Assembly (NCBI RefSeq): GCF_002258315.1
Contig: NZ_NOYD01000012.1
Span: 62,001-126,000, forward strand
Direction: 5' to 3'
Length of the DNA stretch: 64,000 nt
Source of the DNA: Rhodococcus sp. 06-462-5
GTDB taxonomy: Bacteria; Actinomycetota; Actinomycetes; Mycobacteriales; Mycobacteriaceae
Shown in pieces: positions 1-9,313 of the stretch. Made by a program: the position numbers and the translations under genes. Numbering within the stretch: the stretch's first letter is position 1; each line of letters opens with the position of its first letter. The notes beneath the pieces were generated by a model, which saw nothing but the letters and a program-made list of their open reading frames with translations, was not told the DNA's origin and ran no database searches.

Positions 1-436
1 TCGAGGCAGGCACTGCGGAGAACTCGGTCAGGCGCGCCGGCCTGGGTTTCGGAGCGAACGACCAGAGCAGGGTGTCGAGGTCGGTGTCGTCGAAATCGAC
101 GATGGCACGCGCGTTGCTCACCGCAGCGTCGATCTTGAGCCGATTGCGCACGATGGACGCGTCGTTCATCAACCGTTCGACATCGGCGTCGCCGAACCGG
201 GCCACCAGCTCCGGATCGAATCCGGCGAATGCCCTGCGGAAGCTGTCGCGTTTGCGCAGGATCGTGATCCATGACAGCCCAGACTGGAACGCTTCGAGAC
301 ACAAACGCTCGTACAGCTCGTGGCGGCCGTGGAGCGGCTGCCCCCACTCGGTGTCGTGATAGTCCCGGTACAGGTCGTCGTCGGTGGCACCCCAGGGGCA
401 GCGCAGTCGGCCGTCCGGTCCGGCGACAGCGCTCAT
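1..436 (-). CDS. tag: DNA-3-methyladenine glycosylase I (3' end outside window)
   Basis: Base-excision repair enzyme that removes 3-methyladenine from alkylated DNA. The reading frame begins with ATG at 436 and translates as MSAVAGPDGRLRCPWGATDD, followed by a YHDTEWG segment. This N-terminus, with its Cys and the His-Asp-Thr-Glu-Trp block, is typical of Tag (zinc site and substrate pocket). The ATG overlaps the stop of the upstream DivIVA gene by 4 bases (ATGA), so translation is probably coupled. Tag sits in the same position after gpgS and the DivIVA gene in mycobacteria (Rv1210). About 145 residues are visible; the C-terminal remainder lies beyond base 1. Confidence 0.9.
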   Translation of the reverse strand, partial: MSAVAGPDGRLRCPWGATDDDLYRDYHDTEWGQPLHGRHELYERLCLEAFQSGLSWITILRKRDSFRRAFAGFDPELVARFGDADVERLMNDASIVRNRLKIDAAVSNARAIVDFDDTDLDTLLWSFAPKPRPARLTEFSAVPAS

Positions 437-762
437 CGCTCGTCCGGGTCGGCCGGGCCCGGAGCAACTGTCTCCTGTGCCTGCTGCGCTGCGGACAGCC
501 GAGAACGGAGCATGTCGATCTCGCCGCCGAGTCGCTCCAACGCCCAGTCGACCTCGCTGGGCTTGTAGCCGCGCAGGCTCTGCTGAAATTTCAGCGCGTG
601 CACGTCGGCACCGGTGACGCCCTCCGCCGGCAGCACGGTCGCGGTGGTTCCCTCGGGCAGCGGGCCCAGTTCCTCACCGCGACCGAACACCGCTGACGCC
701 ACGAAGAACAATGCAGCGCCGACGACAGCAATCACGACGACGTAGATCAGCAGCGTCAACAT
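433..762 (-). CDS. DivIVA-domain small membrane protein
   Basis: 109 residues. Residues 1-27 form one hydrophobic membrane segment (LLIYVVVIAVVGAALFFVAS). A soluble stretch follows with a DivIVA-like motif, FQQSLRGYKPSEVDWALERL, and a short predicted helix. DivIVA/Wag31-type domains are linked to polar growth in actinobacteria, but this short form is an uncharacterised relative (mycobacterial counterpart Rv1209, recalled from synteny). It lies between gpgS and tag in a minus-strand operon. The role is inferred from the domain only. Confidence 0.85.
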   Translation of the reverse strand: MLTLLIYVVVIAVVGAALFFVASAVFGRGEELGPLPEGTTATVLPAEGVTGADVHALKFQQSLRGYKPSEVDWALERLGGEIDMLRSRLSAAQQAQETVAPGPADPDER

Positions 763-792
763 GCCACGATCTTGTCACGACCGCCCGACACG

Positions 793-1722
793 CTATTTCA
801 GCGAGTTCATCGCCGGTCGGTCCAGCAACGACACCTCGGTCGAGAACGGCTCGAACGAGTCACCGTCGACCCGGAACTGCATCAGACCTGCACCGGAATC
901 GACCATCCCGCACCGATTGAGCATCGTCCCGACGATCTGTCTGCTCATGGCCCCGAGTTCGACCAGCGGGCGGTTGCGGTGCTTGCGCACACCCAGATTG
1001 ACCTGGCCGATCGCCCGCAGCCCGAGCCTGTCGTAGGTATCGAGCAGCAGCCCGATCTCCACTCCGTAGCCGGGTGCGAACGGCACCGCGGACAGCAGCT
1101 CACGCGTACCGGCGTACTCGCCGCCGAGGGGCTGAATGACCCCGGTCAGCTCCGGCCGCAGGGCAGCGAGCAGCGGCCTTGCCACCAGCTCGGTGACGCG
1201 TCCACCACCGTTGGCGTCCTCGGTTCCACTGGTCCGCAACGGACGGCGGTAGTAGCCCTTGACGAGGTGGATGCCGTCGCCCATCAGCAGTGGGCCGAGC
1301 AACTTGGGCACGAACGCCGGATCGGGGTTGATCAGGTCGGAGTCGACGAACGCGATGAGATCGCCGGTCGACGCGGCGACCGATCGCCACAGCACCTCAC
1401 CCTTACCCGGGACCGGGTCCACCCCGGGGACCGCTTCTTCTCGGCTGATGACACGTGCACCGGCCGCTGTCGCGCGGACGGCCGTCTCGTCGGTCGAACC
1501 GGAGTCCAGCACGATCAGCTCGTCCACGAGGCCACCGAGCAACGGATGGATCGTGTCGATGACAGCGGCGACCGTCTGTTCCTCGTTGAGTGCGGGGAGT
1601 ACCACCGACACCGTTCGGCCCGCTTTGGCGGCCTCGAGTTCGGCGATGGTCCACTCCGGGGCGTCCCAGCTGTTGGTCTCGGACCACGCCCTGGTGACGT
1701 CCGTTCGATCTGCGAGTGTCAT
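793..1722 (-). CDS. gpgS: glucosyl-3-phosphoglycerate synthase
   Basis: Retaining GT-A glycosyltransferase (GT81) that joins glucose from a nucleotide sugar to 3-phosphoglycerate. In mycobacteria this is the first step of methylglucose lipopolysaccharide synthesis. The 309-residue product has the nucleotide-sugar start VVLPALNEEQT near residue 40, LDSGSTDET near 72, and the metal-binding DSD at 127-129. The start chosen is the ATG at 1722, which overlaps the folP2 stop in an ATGA; the longer open frame upstream runs through folP2 and is not coding. Order folP2-gpgS-DivIVA-tag matches mycobacteria. Confidence 0.95.
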   Translation of the reverse strand: MTLADRTDVTRAWSETNSWDAPEWTIAELEAAKAGRTVSVVLPALNEEQTVAAVIDTIHPLLGGLVDELIVLDSGSTDETAVRATAAGARVISREEAVPGVDPVPGKGEVLWRSVAASTGDLIAFVDSDLINPDPAFVPKLLGPLLMGDGIHLVKGYYRRPLRTSGTEDANGGGRVTELVARPLLAALRPELTGVIQPLGGEYAGTRELLSAVPFAPGYGVEIGLLLDTYDRLGLRAIGQVNLGVRKHRNRPLVELGAMSRQIVGTMLNRCGMVDSGAGLMQFRVDGDSFEPFSTEVSLLDRPAMNSLK

Positions 1723-2579
1723 GCCAGACCCCTGACCGTCCGCGCCGGGGTTCTCAGTCCCTGGATCGCTGCCACCATGTCGACGACTCTTCTGGTCGAC
1801 GCAACTTCGTGCACCCGGAACATTCGGGCTCCGCCTGCTGCGGCCAATGCTGTCGCTGCCAATGTTCCCTCCAACCGGTCGGCGAGCTCTACCCCTAGAG
1901 TCTCGCCTACGAAGTCCTTGTTGCTCAGCGCCATGAGCACAGGCCACCCGGTGTTTACAAGATCGTCCACGCGACGCAACAACTCGAGCCCGTGATAGGT
2001 GTTTTTCCCGAAATCATGCGTCGGATCGATGAGAATCGAATCTTTTTTCACCCCCTCCGCGACGGCGTTCTCCGCGGCGGCGGTGACTTCGGTGATCACG
2101 TCGGCCACCACATCGGCGTACCGAACCCGATGCGGGCGAGTACGGGGCACCGCACCGCCGGTGTGCGAGCAGACGATACCGACTCCTTCGGCGGCAGCAA
2201 CGCGCACCAGCTCGGGGTCGGCACCGGCCCACGTGTCGTTGATCAGATCCGCTCCGACGCCACAGGCCAGTCGGGCGACCTCGCTGCGCCAGGTGTCGAC
2301 ACTGATCAGCAGCTCCGGATACGCGTCCCGGATGGCCTCGACGAACGGGACCACCCGGCGGATCTCCTCCTCGGCATCGACGATGTCGCCGGGGCCGGCC
2401 TTCACACCACCGATGTCGATCATGTCGGCACCCTCTGCGACAGCCCGGTGCACCGACGCCATCGCGGCGTCGTCGCTGAAATTCGCACCCCCGTCGTAGA
2501 ACGAATCGGGGGTGCGATTGACGATGGCCATGACCAATGCGCGATCGTCGGCGACCGGTTTGCCGCAGAGGGTGCTCAT
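1719..2579 (-). CDS. folP2: dihydropteroate synthase family protein
   Basis: 286 residues with DHPS signatures: MAIVNRTPDSFYDGG near residue 17 (pterin/phosphate loop), ADMIDIGG near 50, and SVDTWRSEVA near 95. DHPS joins a pterin pyrophosphate to p-aminobenzoate in folate synthesis. The position directly before gpgS and after fadD6 identifies it as the FolP2 paralogue. Mycobacterial FolP2 proteins have been reported to lack clear DHPS activity, so the true substrate is uncertain. Just upstream of the ATG at 2579 no ribosome-binding site is visible, and a CACTAT -10-like hexamer lies 7 bases before it, so the mRNA may be leaderless. Confidence 0.9.
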   Translation of the reverse strand: MSTLCGKPVADDRALVMAIVNRTPDSFYDGGANFSDDAAMASVHRAVAEGADMIDIGGVKAGPGDIVDAEEEIRRVVPFVEAIRDAYPELLISVDTWRSEVARLACGVGADLINDTWAGADPELVRVAAAEGVGIVCSHTGGAVPRTRPHRVRYADVVADVITEVTAAAENAVAEGVKKDSILIDPTHDFGKNTYHGLELLRRVDDLVNTGWPVLMALSNKDFVGETLGVELADRLEGTLAATALAAAGGARMFRVHEVASTRRVVDMVAAIQGLRTPARTVRGLA

Positions 2580-2615
2580 GAAATCAATAGTGGCACGAGC
2601 GCATCTTTCGGGTGC

Positions 2616-4391
2616 TCAGCCCTTGGGAGCCTTGCCTGCGGCGACCTCGGCGACGTAGCCGTCGTACGCCTTCTCGTAGCCACCGGACTTGCCGCGCAGC
2701 ACGTACAGGTCGCTGTTGCCGTCTTCCTCGTAGCCGAGCTTGCGCAGGGCCACCTTCTGGCTCTTGAACGTCGACGTCTGCTCGAGGCTGTCGACGACTC
2801 GGACGAAGAGCGGCACCGCGTACGTCGGGAGCTTGTCGTACAGGTGCTCGGCCGTGGACTTGCCGTCGAACGTCTCGCCCTCGCGCAGCGTCACCGCAGC
2901 CATGCCTGCCTTGCCGTCGGTTCCCTCGATGTCGACGCCGTACACGACGGCACCGTCGATCGAGGGATGCCCACCGAGCGCACCCTCGACCTGGGTGGTG
3001 GCCACGTTCTCGCCCTTCCAACGGAAGGTGTCACCGAGGCGGTCGACGAACGCGACGTGCATGAAGCCCTGCTTACGAACCAGATCGCCGGTGTCGAACC
3101 ACGAGTCGCCGTCCTTGAAACCGTCGCGCACCAACTTCTTCTCGGTGGCCTTGTCGTCGGAGTAGCCGTCGAACGGTGCCCGGTCGGTCACCTTGGACAG
3201 CAGCAGTCCGACCTCGCCGTTTCCGACCTTGCGGAGCTTGCCGTCCTGACCGCGCTTGGCCTTGCCGGATTCCTCGTCGTACTGGACGACGGCGTACGGG
3301 AGCGGGCAGATACCGGCGGTCTTCTTCATGTTCAGGGCGTTGATGAACGCGATGTTGCATTCGCTGGCGCCGTAGAACTCGGCGACGCGGGAGATGCCGA
3401 ATCGCTGGGTGAACTCTTCCCAGATCTCCGGGCGCAGTCCGTTGCCGACGATCAGCTTGACCGAGTTGTCGCGGTCGGAGGGCTTCTCCGGCTGGGTCAG
3501 CAGGTAGCGGCACAGCTCGCCGATGTAGGTGAACGCGGTGGCCTTGTTGACGCGAATGTCGTCCCAGAAATTGCTCACCGAGAACTGCTTGCCGATGGCC
3601 ATGGTCGCGCCGCCTGCGAGCACCGAGGACAGAGTCACCGTCAGCGCGTTGTTGTGGTAGAGCGGCAGGCAGCAGTAGATGACGTCGTTACTGCGAAGCC
3701 GCACACCCATGTTGCCCAGACCGGACATCGACTTGAGCCAACGGAAGTGGCTCATCAGGCTGGCCTTCGGCATACCGGTGGTGCCCGAGGTGAAGATGTA
3801 GAACGCCTTCTCCTTGGCCTGGATCTCAGCGGTGACCTTCGGGTTGGCCGTCGACGCCGTCGCCGCGAGCTCGGCCAACTTCTTCAGCGGCAGTACTACT
3901 CCGACCTTGGGTTCTCCGTCGAGCGAATCCAGGGCTTCCTGCGCGTTCTCGTCCAGCACGAGGACCCTTGCCTCGAGAATGCCGAGGCTGTGTTCGAGCA
4001 CGTCACCGCGCTGGTTGTAGTTCAGCATTCCCGCGGTGGCACCGAGCTTGACGGCAGCGAGCGCGGCGAACAGCGCCTCCGGCCGGTTCTTGCTGAGGAT
4101 GCCGACGACGTCGCCGCGCTTCACTCCGTGGTCTGCGAACACCACGGCGTACTGGTTGACGAGCTCGTTCGCGTCCCGGTAGGTGATCGACTCACCCTCG
4201 AACCGCACGAACGGACGGTCGCTGTTCTTCGCGGCGGCATCCTGGAAGACCTGACCGATCGACGCCTTGTGGTCGGGTTTGCGGGTGAATCCCGCCAGGC
4301 CCTTGAGGAGACTGGGCACCTCCGTCACCATTTTCGGCAACGCGACCGCGAGGTCGGTCACTCCAATTTTCTGACGGGCATCGACAGCCAT
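2616..4391 (-). CDS. fadD6: long-chain fatty-acid-CoA ligase
   Basis: 591-residue ANL-superfamily enzyme that activates fatty acids to acyl-CoA through an acyl-AMP. Visible motifs: the P-loop YIFTSGTTGMPKASLMSH near residue 195, EFYGASECN near 340, and WFDTGDL near 430 with RWKGENV after it. The FadD6/VLCS-type length and gene position agree with Rv1206. The ATG at 4391 follows a strong Shine-Dalgarno (AAAGGGGAG). An imperfect palindrome at 4428-4441 (CTACTTGAGAGTAA) beside a TAGGGT hexamer could be a fatty-acid-responsive operator; this is inference. Confidence 0.93.
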   Translation of the reverse strand: MAVDARQKIGVTDLAVALPKMVTEVPSLLKGLAGFTRKPDHKASIGQVFQDAAAKNSDRPFVRFEGESITYRDANELVNQYAVVFADHGVKRGDVVGILSKNRPEALFAALAAVKLGATAGMLNYNQRGDVLEHSLGILEARVLVLDENAQEALDSLDGEPKVGVVLPLKKLAELAATASTANPKVTAEIQAKEKAFYIFTSGTTGMPKASLMSHFRWLKSMSGLGNMGVRLRSNDVIYCCLPLYHNNALTVTLSSVLAGGATMAIGKQFSVSNFWDDIRVNKATAFTYIGELCRYLLTQPEKPSDRDNSVKLIVGNGLRPEIWEEFTQRFGISRVAEFYGASECNIAFINALNMKKTAGICPLPYAVVQYDEESGKAKRGQDGKLRKVGNGEVGLLLSKVTDRAPFDGYSDDKATEKKLVRDGFKDGDSWFDTGDLVRKQGFMHVAFVDRLGDTFRWKGENVATTQVEGALGGHPSIDGAVVYGVDIEGTDGKAGMAAVTLREGETFDGKSTAEHLYDKLPTYAVPLFVRVVDSLEQTSTFKSQKVALRKLGYEEDGNSDLYVLRGKSGGYEKAYDGYVAEVAAGKAPKG

Positions 4392-4483
4392 GTACTCCCC
4401 TTTGAAGACGATGTGAGATTTCTTACCCTACTTGAGAGTAACAACTTTGAGCATCTCGCTTCGTGGCCACGCTTGGTGACCTG

Positions 4484-5047
4484 TCACAACGTTGCGCAGG
4501 CATTCAGAGCATCATCGACGGTCGTCGTTCTGACCAGGGCATCCAGGGCGCGTTGTTGCACGAATCCGGTCTCTCGCAAACCGTCTATCCACTGCATCAT
4601 GCCGTCGAAATGTCCGAATGGGTCGAGCATCACCATCGGCTTGCTGTGCATACCCAGGTAGCCCGCGGTCCAGGTCTCGAACAGCTCCTCCAACGTCCCG
4701 ATCCCACCCGGCAAGGTGATGAAAGCGTCGGCGCGGTCCTCCATGATCTTCTTCCGCTCACGCATGGTGTCGGTGACGATCAGCTCGTCGGCGTCGACAT
4801 CGGCGACCTCGCGGTGCACGAGCGCTTTCGGAATCACGCCGACCGTGTTGCCGCCCGCAGCTCGCGTTGCCGCGGCAACGGCACCCATCATCGACACGTT
4901 GCCGCCGCCCGAGACGAGCTGCCAGCCTCGTCGGCCGATCTCCGTACCGACCTCGGCGGCCAGGTCGATGAAGGAGGCGTCGACGGGACCCGACGCGCAG
5001 TAGACGCAGACACTGATCGCGCGTTCGGTCGTGCCGCGATCGCTCAC
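4484..5047 (-). CDS. LOG-family protein (cytokinin riboside 5'-monophosphate phosphoribohydrolase type)
   Basis: 187 residues, TIGR00730/LOG family. LOG enzymes cut the ribose-5-phosphate from cytokinin nucleotides to release the free base. Motifs seen: CVYCASGPVD at the N-terminus, LVSGGGNVSMMGAVA, RERKKIMEDRADAFITLPGG and GTLEELFE (the PGGxGTxxE signature). The start is a GTG at 5047 overlapping the stop of the preceding LOG paralogue (GTGA); the longer upstream open frame is a shadow of that gene. The mycobacterial counterpart is Rv1205, which has been shown to act as a LOG. Confidence 0.9.
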   Translation of the reverse strand: MSDRGTTERAISVCVYCASGPVDASFIDLAAEVGTEIGRRGWQLVSGGGNVSMMGAVAAATRAAGGNTVGVIPKALVHREVADVDADELIVTDTMRERKKIMEDRADAFITLPGGIGTLEELFETWTAGYLGMHSKPMVMLDPFGHFDGMMQWIDGLRETGFVQQRALDALVRTTTVDDALNACATL

Positions 5048-5850
5048 TGCTGGGCCTCGCGGACGATCCGGACAGCCTCGTCGACGCTGTCGGTGCAGTG
5101 GATCAGTTCGAGGTCCTTCTCGGACACCTTGCCTTCTTTCACGAGAGTCGTCTTGATCCAATCGAGCAGTCCCGACCAGAAGTCCTTGCCCAGCAACACG
5201 ATCGGGAACCTGGTGACCTTGGCCGTCTGCACCAAGGTCAGCGCCTCGAAGAGTTCGTCGAGAGTACCGAAGCCGCCGGGAAGGCACACGAACGCCTGGG
5301 AGTACTTCACGAACATGGTCTTGCGCACGAAGAAGTAGCGGAAGTTGACGCCCAGATCGACCCATTCGTTGAGGCCCTGCTCGAACGGCAGCTCGATCCC
5401 GAGCCCGATCGAGTACCCGTCGGCCTCGCTCGCACCTCGGTTGGCCCCTTCCATCGCGCCCGGCCCGCCACCGGTGATGACGGCGAAGCCCTCCTGCGCG
5501 AGAGCGGCTCCGAGCTGCCGGGCTCGGGCGTACTCGGGATGGTCGACGGGGGTGCGCGCCGAACCGAACACCGTCACGGCCTTGGGGACCTCGGCGAGTG
5601 CGCCGAATCCCTCGACGAATTCGCTCTGGATACGCAGTACTCGCCAAGTATCGGAGTGAATCCAGTTCCCCGGTCCTCGCTCGTCGAGCAGGCGCTGATC
5701 CGAGGTGGAGGTCTCGGTGTTCCGGCCACGCCGAAGTACGACGGATCCCTTGTGCTTGGCCGGCTTCTCGCTGCTGTGTTCTTCGGAACTGCTGTGTTCC
5801 TCGAAACTGCCGCGTTCCTCGGAACTACCTGGGCCCTGGTCGCTGTTCAT
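5044..5850 (-). CDS. second LOG-family protein
   Basis: 268 residues. An N-terminal tail rich in Glu/Ser/His (repeats such as SSEEHSS, residues 8-35) precedes a TIGR00730 core: VFGSARTPVDHPEYARA, VITGGGPGAMEGANRGA, RKTMFVKYSQAFVCLPGG and FGTLDELFE. The ATG at 5850 sits just downstream of dapE. It overlaps the next LOG gene by 4 bases, so the two paralogues are probably translated together. The tail may be a regulatory or oligomerisation extension. Whether it acts on cytokinin nucleotides or AMP is not decided by sequence. Confidence 0.9.
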   Translation of the reverse strand: MNSDQGPGSSEERGSFEEHSSSEEHSSEKPAKHKGSVVLRRGRNTETSTSDQRLLDERGPGNWIHSDTWRVLRIQSEFVEGFGALAEVPKAVTVFGSARTPVDHPEYARARQLGAALAQEGFAVITGGGPGAMEGANRGASEADGYSIGLGIELPFEQGLNEWVDLGVNFRYFFVRKTMFVKYSQAFVCLPGGFGTLDELFEALTLVQTAKVTRFPIVLLGKDFWSGLLDWIKTTLVKEGKVSEKDLELIHCTDSVDEAVRIVREAQQ

Positions 5851-5860
5851 GGCGTTCAGG

Positions 5861-6946
5861 CTATCCGGCAGTGAGGTAGCTCCGGAGAACCTGTGTGACG
5901 TGGGTGATCTGCTCGACGGGGACGCGTTCGTCGCGCTTGTGGGCGAGATTGGGGTCGCCGGGTCCGTAGTTGACCGCCGGGATCCCGAGCGCCGAGAACC
6001 GGGAGACGTCCGTCCAGCCGTACTTGGCCCGGAACTGTCCACCCGCGGCCTCGATGAGCGCGGCCGCCGCCGGTCGGTTCAACCCGGGAAGCGCTCCGGG
6101 CGACGAGTCGGTGACCTCGAAGCCGAGATCCAGTCCCTCGACCACCTCACGAACGTGTTCGACGGCGTCGTCGACGTTGCGATCGGGCGCGAAGCGGAAG
6201 TTGACGTCGAGTTCGGCCGCGTCGGGAACGACGTTGCCTGCGACCCCACCGGAGATCCGGACAGCTTGCAGCCCTTCCCGATACACGCAGCCGTCGATGT
6301 CGACGGTGCGTGCCCGATACGCCGCGAGCCGGTTCAGAACCGCCCCGAATTTGTGAATTGCATTGTCGCCCAACCAGGACCGGGCACTGTGAGCCCGTGT
6401 TCCCGACGCCGTCAGCCGAACCCGCAGTGTCCCTTGGCAACCGGCCTCGATGAACCCGCCGGACGGTTCACCGAGGATCGCGACGTCGGCGGCGAGCCAT
6501 TCGGGAAGTTCTCGTTCTATGCGGCCCAGTCCGTTGCGGGCGGCCGCGATCTCCTCGCAGTCGTAGAACACCAGAGTCAGATCGTGCGCAGGATTGTCGA
6601 TCGTCGCGGCGAGATGCAGGAACACTGCGTCACCCGACTTCATGTCGACTGTTCCGCACCCGTGCAGAATGTCGCCCTCGGCGCTGTCGTGCTCGCGCCT
6701 CGACGGCACGTTGTCTGCGATGGGAACCGTGTCGAGATGCCCGGCGAGCATGACCCTCGACGCGAGCCCGCGGTTGGTTCGGGCGAGCACGGCGTTGCCG
6801 CTGCGGATGATCTCGAAGCCCGTGGTCTGCTCGCGGAGCGCCTGCTCCACCTCGTCTGCGATGCGCGATTCGTCCTCGCTGACACTGGGGATGTCCACCA
6901 GGGCCGCGGTGAGGTCTATCGGGTCGGCATGCAGTTCGAGCGTCAC
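5861..6946 (-). CDS. dapE: succinyl-diaminopimelate desuccinylase
   Basis: 361 residues, M20 metallopeptidase fold. Hydrolyses N-succinyl-LL-2,6-diaminopimelate in lysine and peptidoglycan precursor synthesis. Metal-site motifs: AGHLDTVP (first His-Asp), [17 protein letters not shown] (catalytic Glu pair) and ILGEPSG. The start chosen is GTG at 6946 ([20 protein letters not shown]), 12 bases after the stop of the upstream beta-propeller gene. No Shine-Dalgarno is visible. dapD lies close by on the other strand and dapC at 22.7 kb, completing three late steps of the pathway. Confidence 0.95.
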   Translation of the reverse strand: MTLELHADPIDLTAALVDIPSVSEDESRIADEVEQALREQTTGFEIIRSGNAVLARTNRGLASRVMLAGHLDTVPIADNVPSRREHDSAEGDILHGCGTVDMKSGDAVFLHLAATIDNPAHDLTLVFYDCEEIAAARNGLGRIERELPEWLAADVAILGEPSGGFIEAGCQGTLRVRLTASGTRAHSARSWLGDNAIHKFGAVLNRLAAYRARTVDIDGCVYREGLQAVRISGGVAGNVVPDAAELDVNFRFAPDRNVDDAVEHVREVVEGLDLGFEVTDSSPGALPGLNRPAAAALIEAAGGQFRAKYGWTDVSRFSALGIPAVNYGPGDPNLAHKRDERVPVEQITHVTQVLRSYLTAG

Positions 6947-6957
6947 GGGAGAAAACT

Positions 6958-7902
6958 CTAGGCCGTGGATCCCGGAATCTCGCGGACCACGCCGTCGAAG
7001 CCTGCCCCGAACAATTTTCCGCGGGAGAAGCCCTGGTCGGAGCGACCGTAGGCGACGACGCTGGTCAGCCGAGTTCCGGTGCCGATGACACACGTCGCCC
7101 CCGGCGCATCGATGCGGACGACGGAGCCGCCTGCGTTGAGCGGCACCACCGGACGCCCGGCATCGTCGAGGGTCAGTCCGTCCGGGGCTGCGAACGAATC
7201 GAGTCCCGTCAGGTCGAGCACGCTTTCCGGTGCCGAGGGGTCGGCGATCGGGATCCGGCTGACACCCGGGTTCACGAAGGTGCGCGAGACGTACAGGTAC
7301 CGATCAGCGGCGTCGAGAACTGCGCCGTTGGCACTGGGGAAGCTCGCCCATGCCGGATCGACCGAACCGTCGGGGCCGATTCGGCCGATGAGCGAGCCGA
7401 AGTCGTTGGTGGCGTACACCGTTCCGTCGGAAGCGACGGCAAGTCCGTTGGCTGCGCTCAGACCGGTCGCGAACGGGGTGACGGTGAGAGTGTCGACGTC
7501 GAGCCGAACGATCCCGGCGGCCTTGACGATGTCTCCGACGAAGACGCGAGGGTCGGCTCCGTAGCCGACCAGCAGGGTGCCGTCGGGCATCCAGGCCAGG
7601 GCTCCACCGCCGCCGCTGGGGACCGTCGCGATGGGGTACGCGGCCTGCCCCGGCGCGTCGATGCGATACACGCGGCCGGAGACGATGTCGGTGACGTAGG
7701 CCCGACCCGACGCGTCGACGGCCAGGCCTTCCAGAGCCGCACCCGGGATCCGTGCGACCTCTGCCGACGGACCGCCTGCTCCGGCGCAGTAGGGATCTGC
7801 GACTGCGGTGCCGGACCCGACGACGACGCCGCCGGCCACCACCAGCGCGGCAGCAATCGCTGTGACGACCGAACGCACACGCGCAGACTTGCTCGAACCC
7901 AT
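6958..7902 (-). CDS. secreted SMP-30/gluconolactonase-like beta-propeller protein
   Basis: 314 residues. Starts at ATG 7902 after a strong GGGGGAG Shine-Dalgarno; residues 1-36 are a signal peptide ([19 protein letters not shown], cleavage near AVA-DP). The mature protein has repeated blades of the SMP-30/LRE type ([64 protein letters not shown]). It is probably an exported lactonase or ligand-binding propeller; the substrate is unknown. It is the first gene of the run that includes dapE. Confidence 0.85.
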   Translation of the reverse strand: MGSSKSARVRSVVTAIAAALVVAGGVVVGSGTAVADPYCAGAGGPSAEVARIPGAALEGLAVDASGRAYVTDIVSGRVYRIDAPGQAAYPIATVPSGGGGALAWMPDGTLLVGYGADPRVFVGDIVKAAGIVRLDVDTLTVTPFATGLSAANGLAVASDGTVYATNDFGSLIGRIGPDGSVDPAWASFPSANGAVLDAADRYLYVSRTFVNPGVSRIPIADPSAPESVLDLTGLDSFAAPDGLTLDDAGRPVVPLNAGGSVVRIDAPGATCVIGTGTRLTSVVAYGRSDQGFSRGKLFGAGFDGVVREIPGSTA

Positions 7903-7948
7903 GACACTCCCCCAGCCTCGGCGACCCCCTGTCAGCCGACGACGATGT

Positions 7949-8092
7949 CTACCACGCGCCTGTGACAACCAAACCCAGCGCGACTCCGAGCACGATCGTC
8001 GTCGCCAGGGTTGTCACCAACCCGGTGAAGGACACGCCGTCCGCCATCACCGAGGTCACTCCACGGCTGCGGGAGACGGTACGTGTGGTCAC
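7949..8092 (-). CDS. predicted 47-residue single-span membrane protein
   Basis: A short frame from GTG at 8092 to TAG at 7949. The N-terminus is basic (TTRTVSRSRG) and is followed by one hydrophobic helix, FTGLVTTLATTIVLGVALGL, ending VVTGAW. Third codon positions are strongly GC-rich, as in the neighbouring genes, which supports coding. The ribosome-binding site is poor: a GGGGGAG lies 16 bases before the start. It ends 46 bases before the propeller gene on the same strand. Function unknown; it may be a small subunit or stress peptide. Confidence 0.5.
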   Translation of the reverse strand: MTTRTVSRSRGVTSVMADGVSFTGLVTTLATTIVLGVALGLVVTGAW

Positions 8093-8272
8093 CGGGAAAC
8101 TCTGTCAGCTCCCCCGCCGCCGATGCGTCCGCCGGCATCCCGATGCGATCACGGTCGGCAGACGAACCGATAACGAACCGACGCCGCGTCGGGAACGGAG
8201 CCCGGGAACAGTCGACGTTCCCGCGATGACGGGCCAACCCGCCCGCCGAGTCCACCGCGTATTCTTCGAGCC

Positions 8273-9226
8273 GTGAGCGCACAGGGAGCATCAGCAGTAG
8301 GTATTGCCAACATCACGACGTCGGGCGTTGTTCTCGACACCTGGTTTCCGAGCCCGGAGCTCGGGTCGGGCTTCGAGACCGGCACCGTCCGGCTCGAGGG
8401 TTCGGACGTCCCCGAAGAGCTGGCCGCACTCGTCGGACCGGACGAGGCGCGCGGCGTCGAGGTAGTCGCAGTGCGCACCAGCATCGCCTCGCTCGACGAC
8501 GCCCCGATCGACGCCCACGACGCGTACCTGCGACTGCATCTGCTCTCGCACCGGTTGGTTCAGCCGCACGGGCAGAACCTCGACGGAGTGTTCGGTCTGC
8601 TCTCCAATGTGGTGTGGACCAACTTCGGGCCCGCAGCGGTGGACGGTTTCGAGACGGTGCGCGCGAAGCTGCGTGCCCGCGGTCCGGTGACCGTGTACGG
8701 AGTCGACAAGTTCCCGCGCCTGGTCGACTACATCATTCCCACCGGTGTTCGTATCGCCGACGCCGACCGCGTCCGTCTCGGCGCGCACCTGGCCAGCGGA
8801 ACGACGGTCATGCACGAGGGCTTCGTCAACTTCAACGCCGGCACGCTCGGCAACTCGATGGTCGAAGGTCGCATCTCCGCGGGCGTCGTCGTCGGTGACG
8901 GTTCCGACGTTGGCGGCGGCGCGTCGATCATGGGCACGCTCTCCGGCGGCGGCAAGAACGTCATCTCCGTCGGAAAGAGCTGCCTGCTGGGCGCGAACTC
9001 CGGGCTCGGTATTTCACTCGGTGACGACTGCGTCGTCGAGGCCGGGCTCTACATCACCGCAGGCACGAAGGTCAGTGGCCCGGATGGAACCGTGGTGAAG
9101 GCGGCAACACTGTCCGGCAAGTCCAACCTGCTGTTCCGTCGCAACTCACTGTCGGGTGCTGTCGAGGTGGTGCCGTGGAAGGGCACCGGCGTCGAACTGA
9201 ACGCGGCACTGCACGCCAACGACTGA
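8273..9226 (+). CDS. dapD: tetrahydrodipicolinate N-succinyltransferase
   Basis: 317 residues. Transfers succinyl from succinyl-CoA to tetrahydrodipicolinate, the step before DapC and DapE in diaminopimelate synthesis. The C-terminal half is a left-handed beta-helix made of hexapeptide repeats ([52 protein letters not shown]). The central [19 protein letters not shown] is characteristic of the actinobacterial DapD. The GTG at 8273 gives the usual length. It is transcribed away from the dapE run and ends 40 bases before a strong hairpin. Confidence 0.96.
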   Translation: MSAQGASAVGIANITTSGVVLDTWFPSPELGSGFETGTVRLEGSDVPEELAALVGPDEARGVEVVAVRTSIASLDDAPIDAHDAYLRLHLLSHRLVQPHGQNLDGVFGLLSNVVWTNFGPAAVDGFETVRAKLRARGPVTVYGVDKFPRLVDYIIPTGVRIADADRVRLGAHLASGTTVMHEGFVNFNAGTLGNSMVEGRISAGVVVGDGSDVGGGASIMGTLSGGGKNVISVGKSCLLGANSGLGISLGDDCVVEAGLYITAGTKVSGPDGTVVKAATLSGKSNLLFRRNSLSGAVEVVPWKGTGVELNAALHAND

Positions 9227-9266
9227 GAGTCCACTTCACTCGAATCAGCCTGTCGAACAATCTCTT

Positions 9267-9300
9267 CCAGCCCCGCACCGTGTTCTCGGTGCGGGGCTGG
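9267..9300 (+). terminator. hairpin terminator after dapD
   Basis: A perfect 14-bp inverted repeat (CCAGCCCCGCACCG and its complement) with a 6-base loop. It lies between the end of dapD and the end of the convergent HNH gene, so it can stop transcription from both sides. There is no long T run, which is usual in actinobacteria. Confidence 0.85.
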
Positions 9301-9313
9301 TGTGGTTATTGCC

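Noticed and set aside
1992-4661. Long plus-strand open frame of 889 codons opposite folP2 and fadD6
   Set aside because: It mirrors the real minus-strand genes; codon use and motifs belong to the other strand. The same applies to 24917-27712 and 33943-35697.
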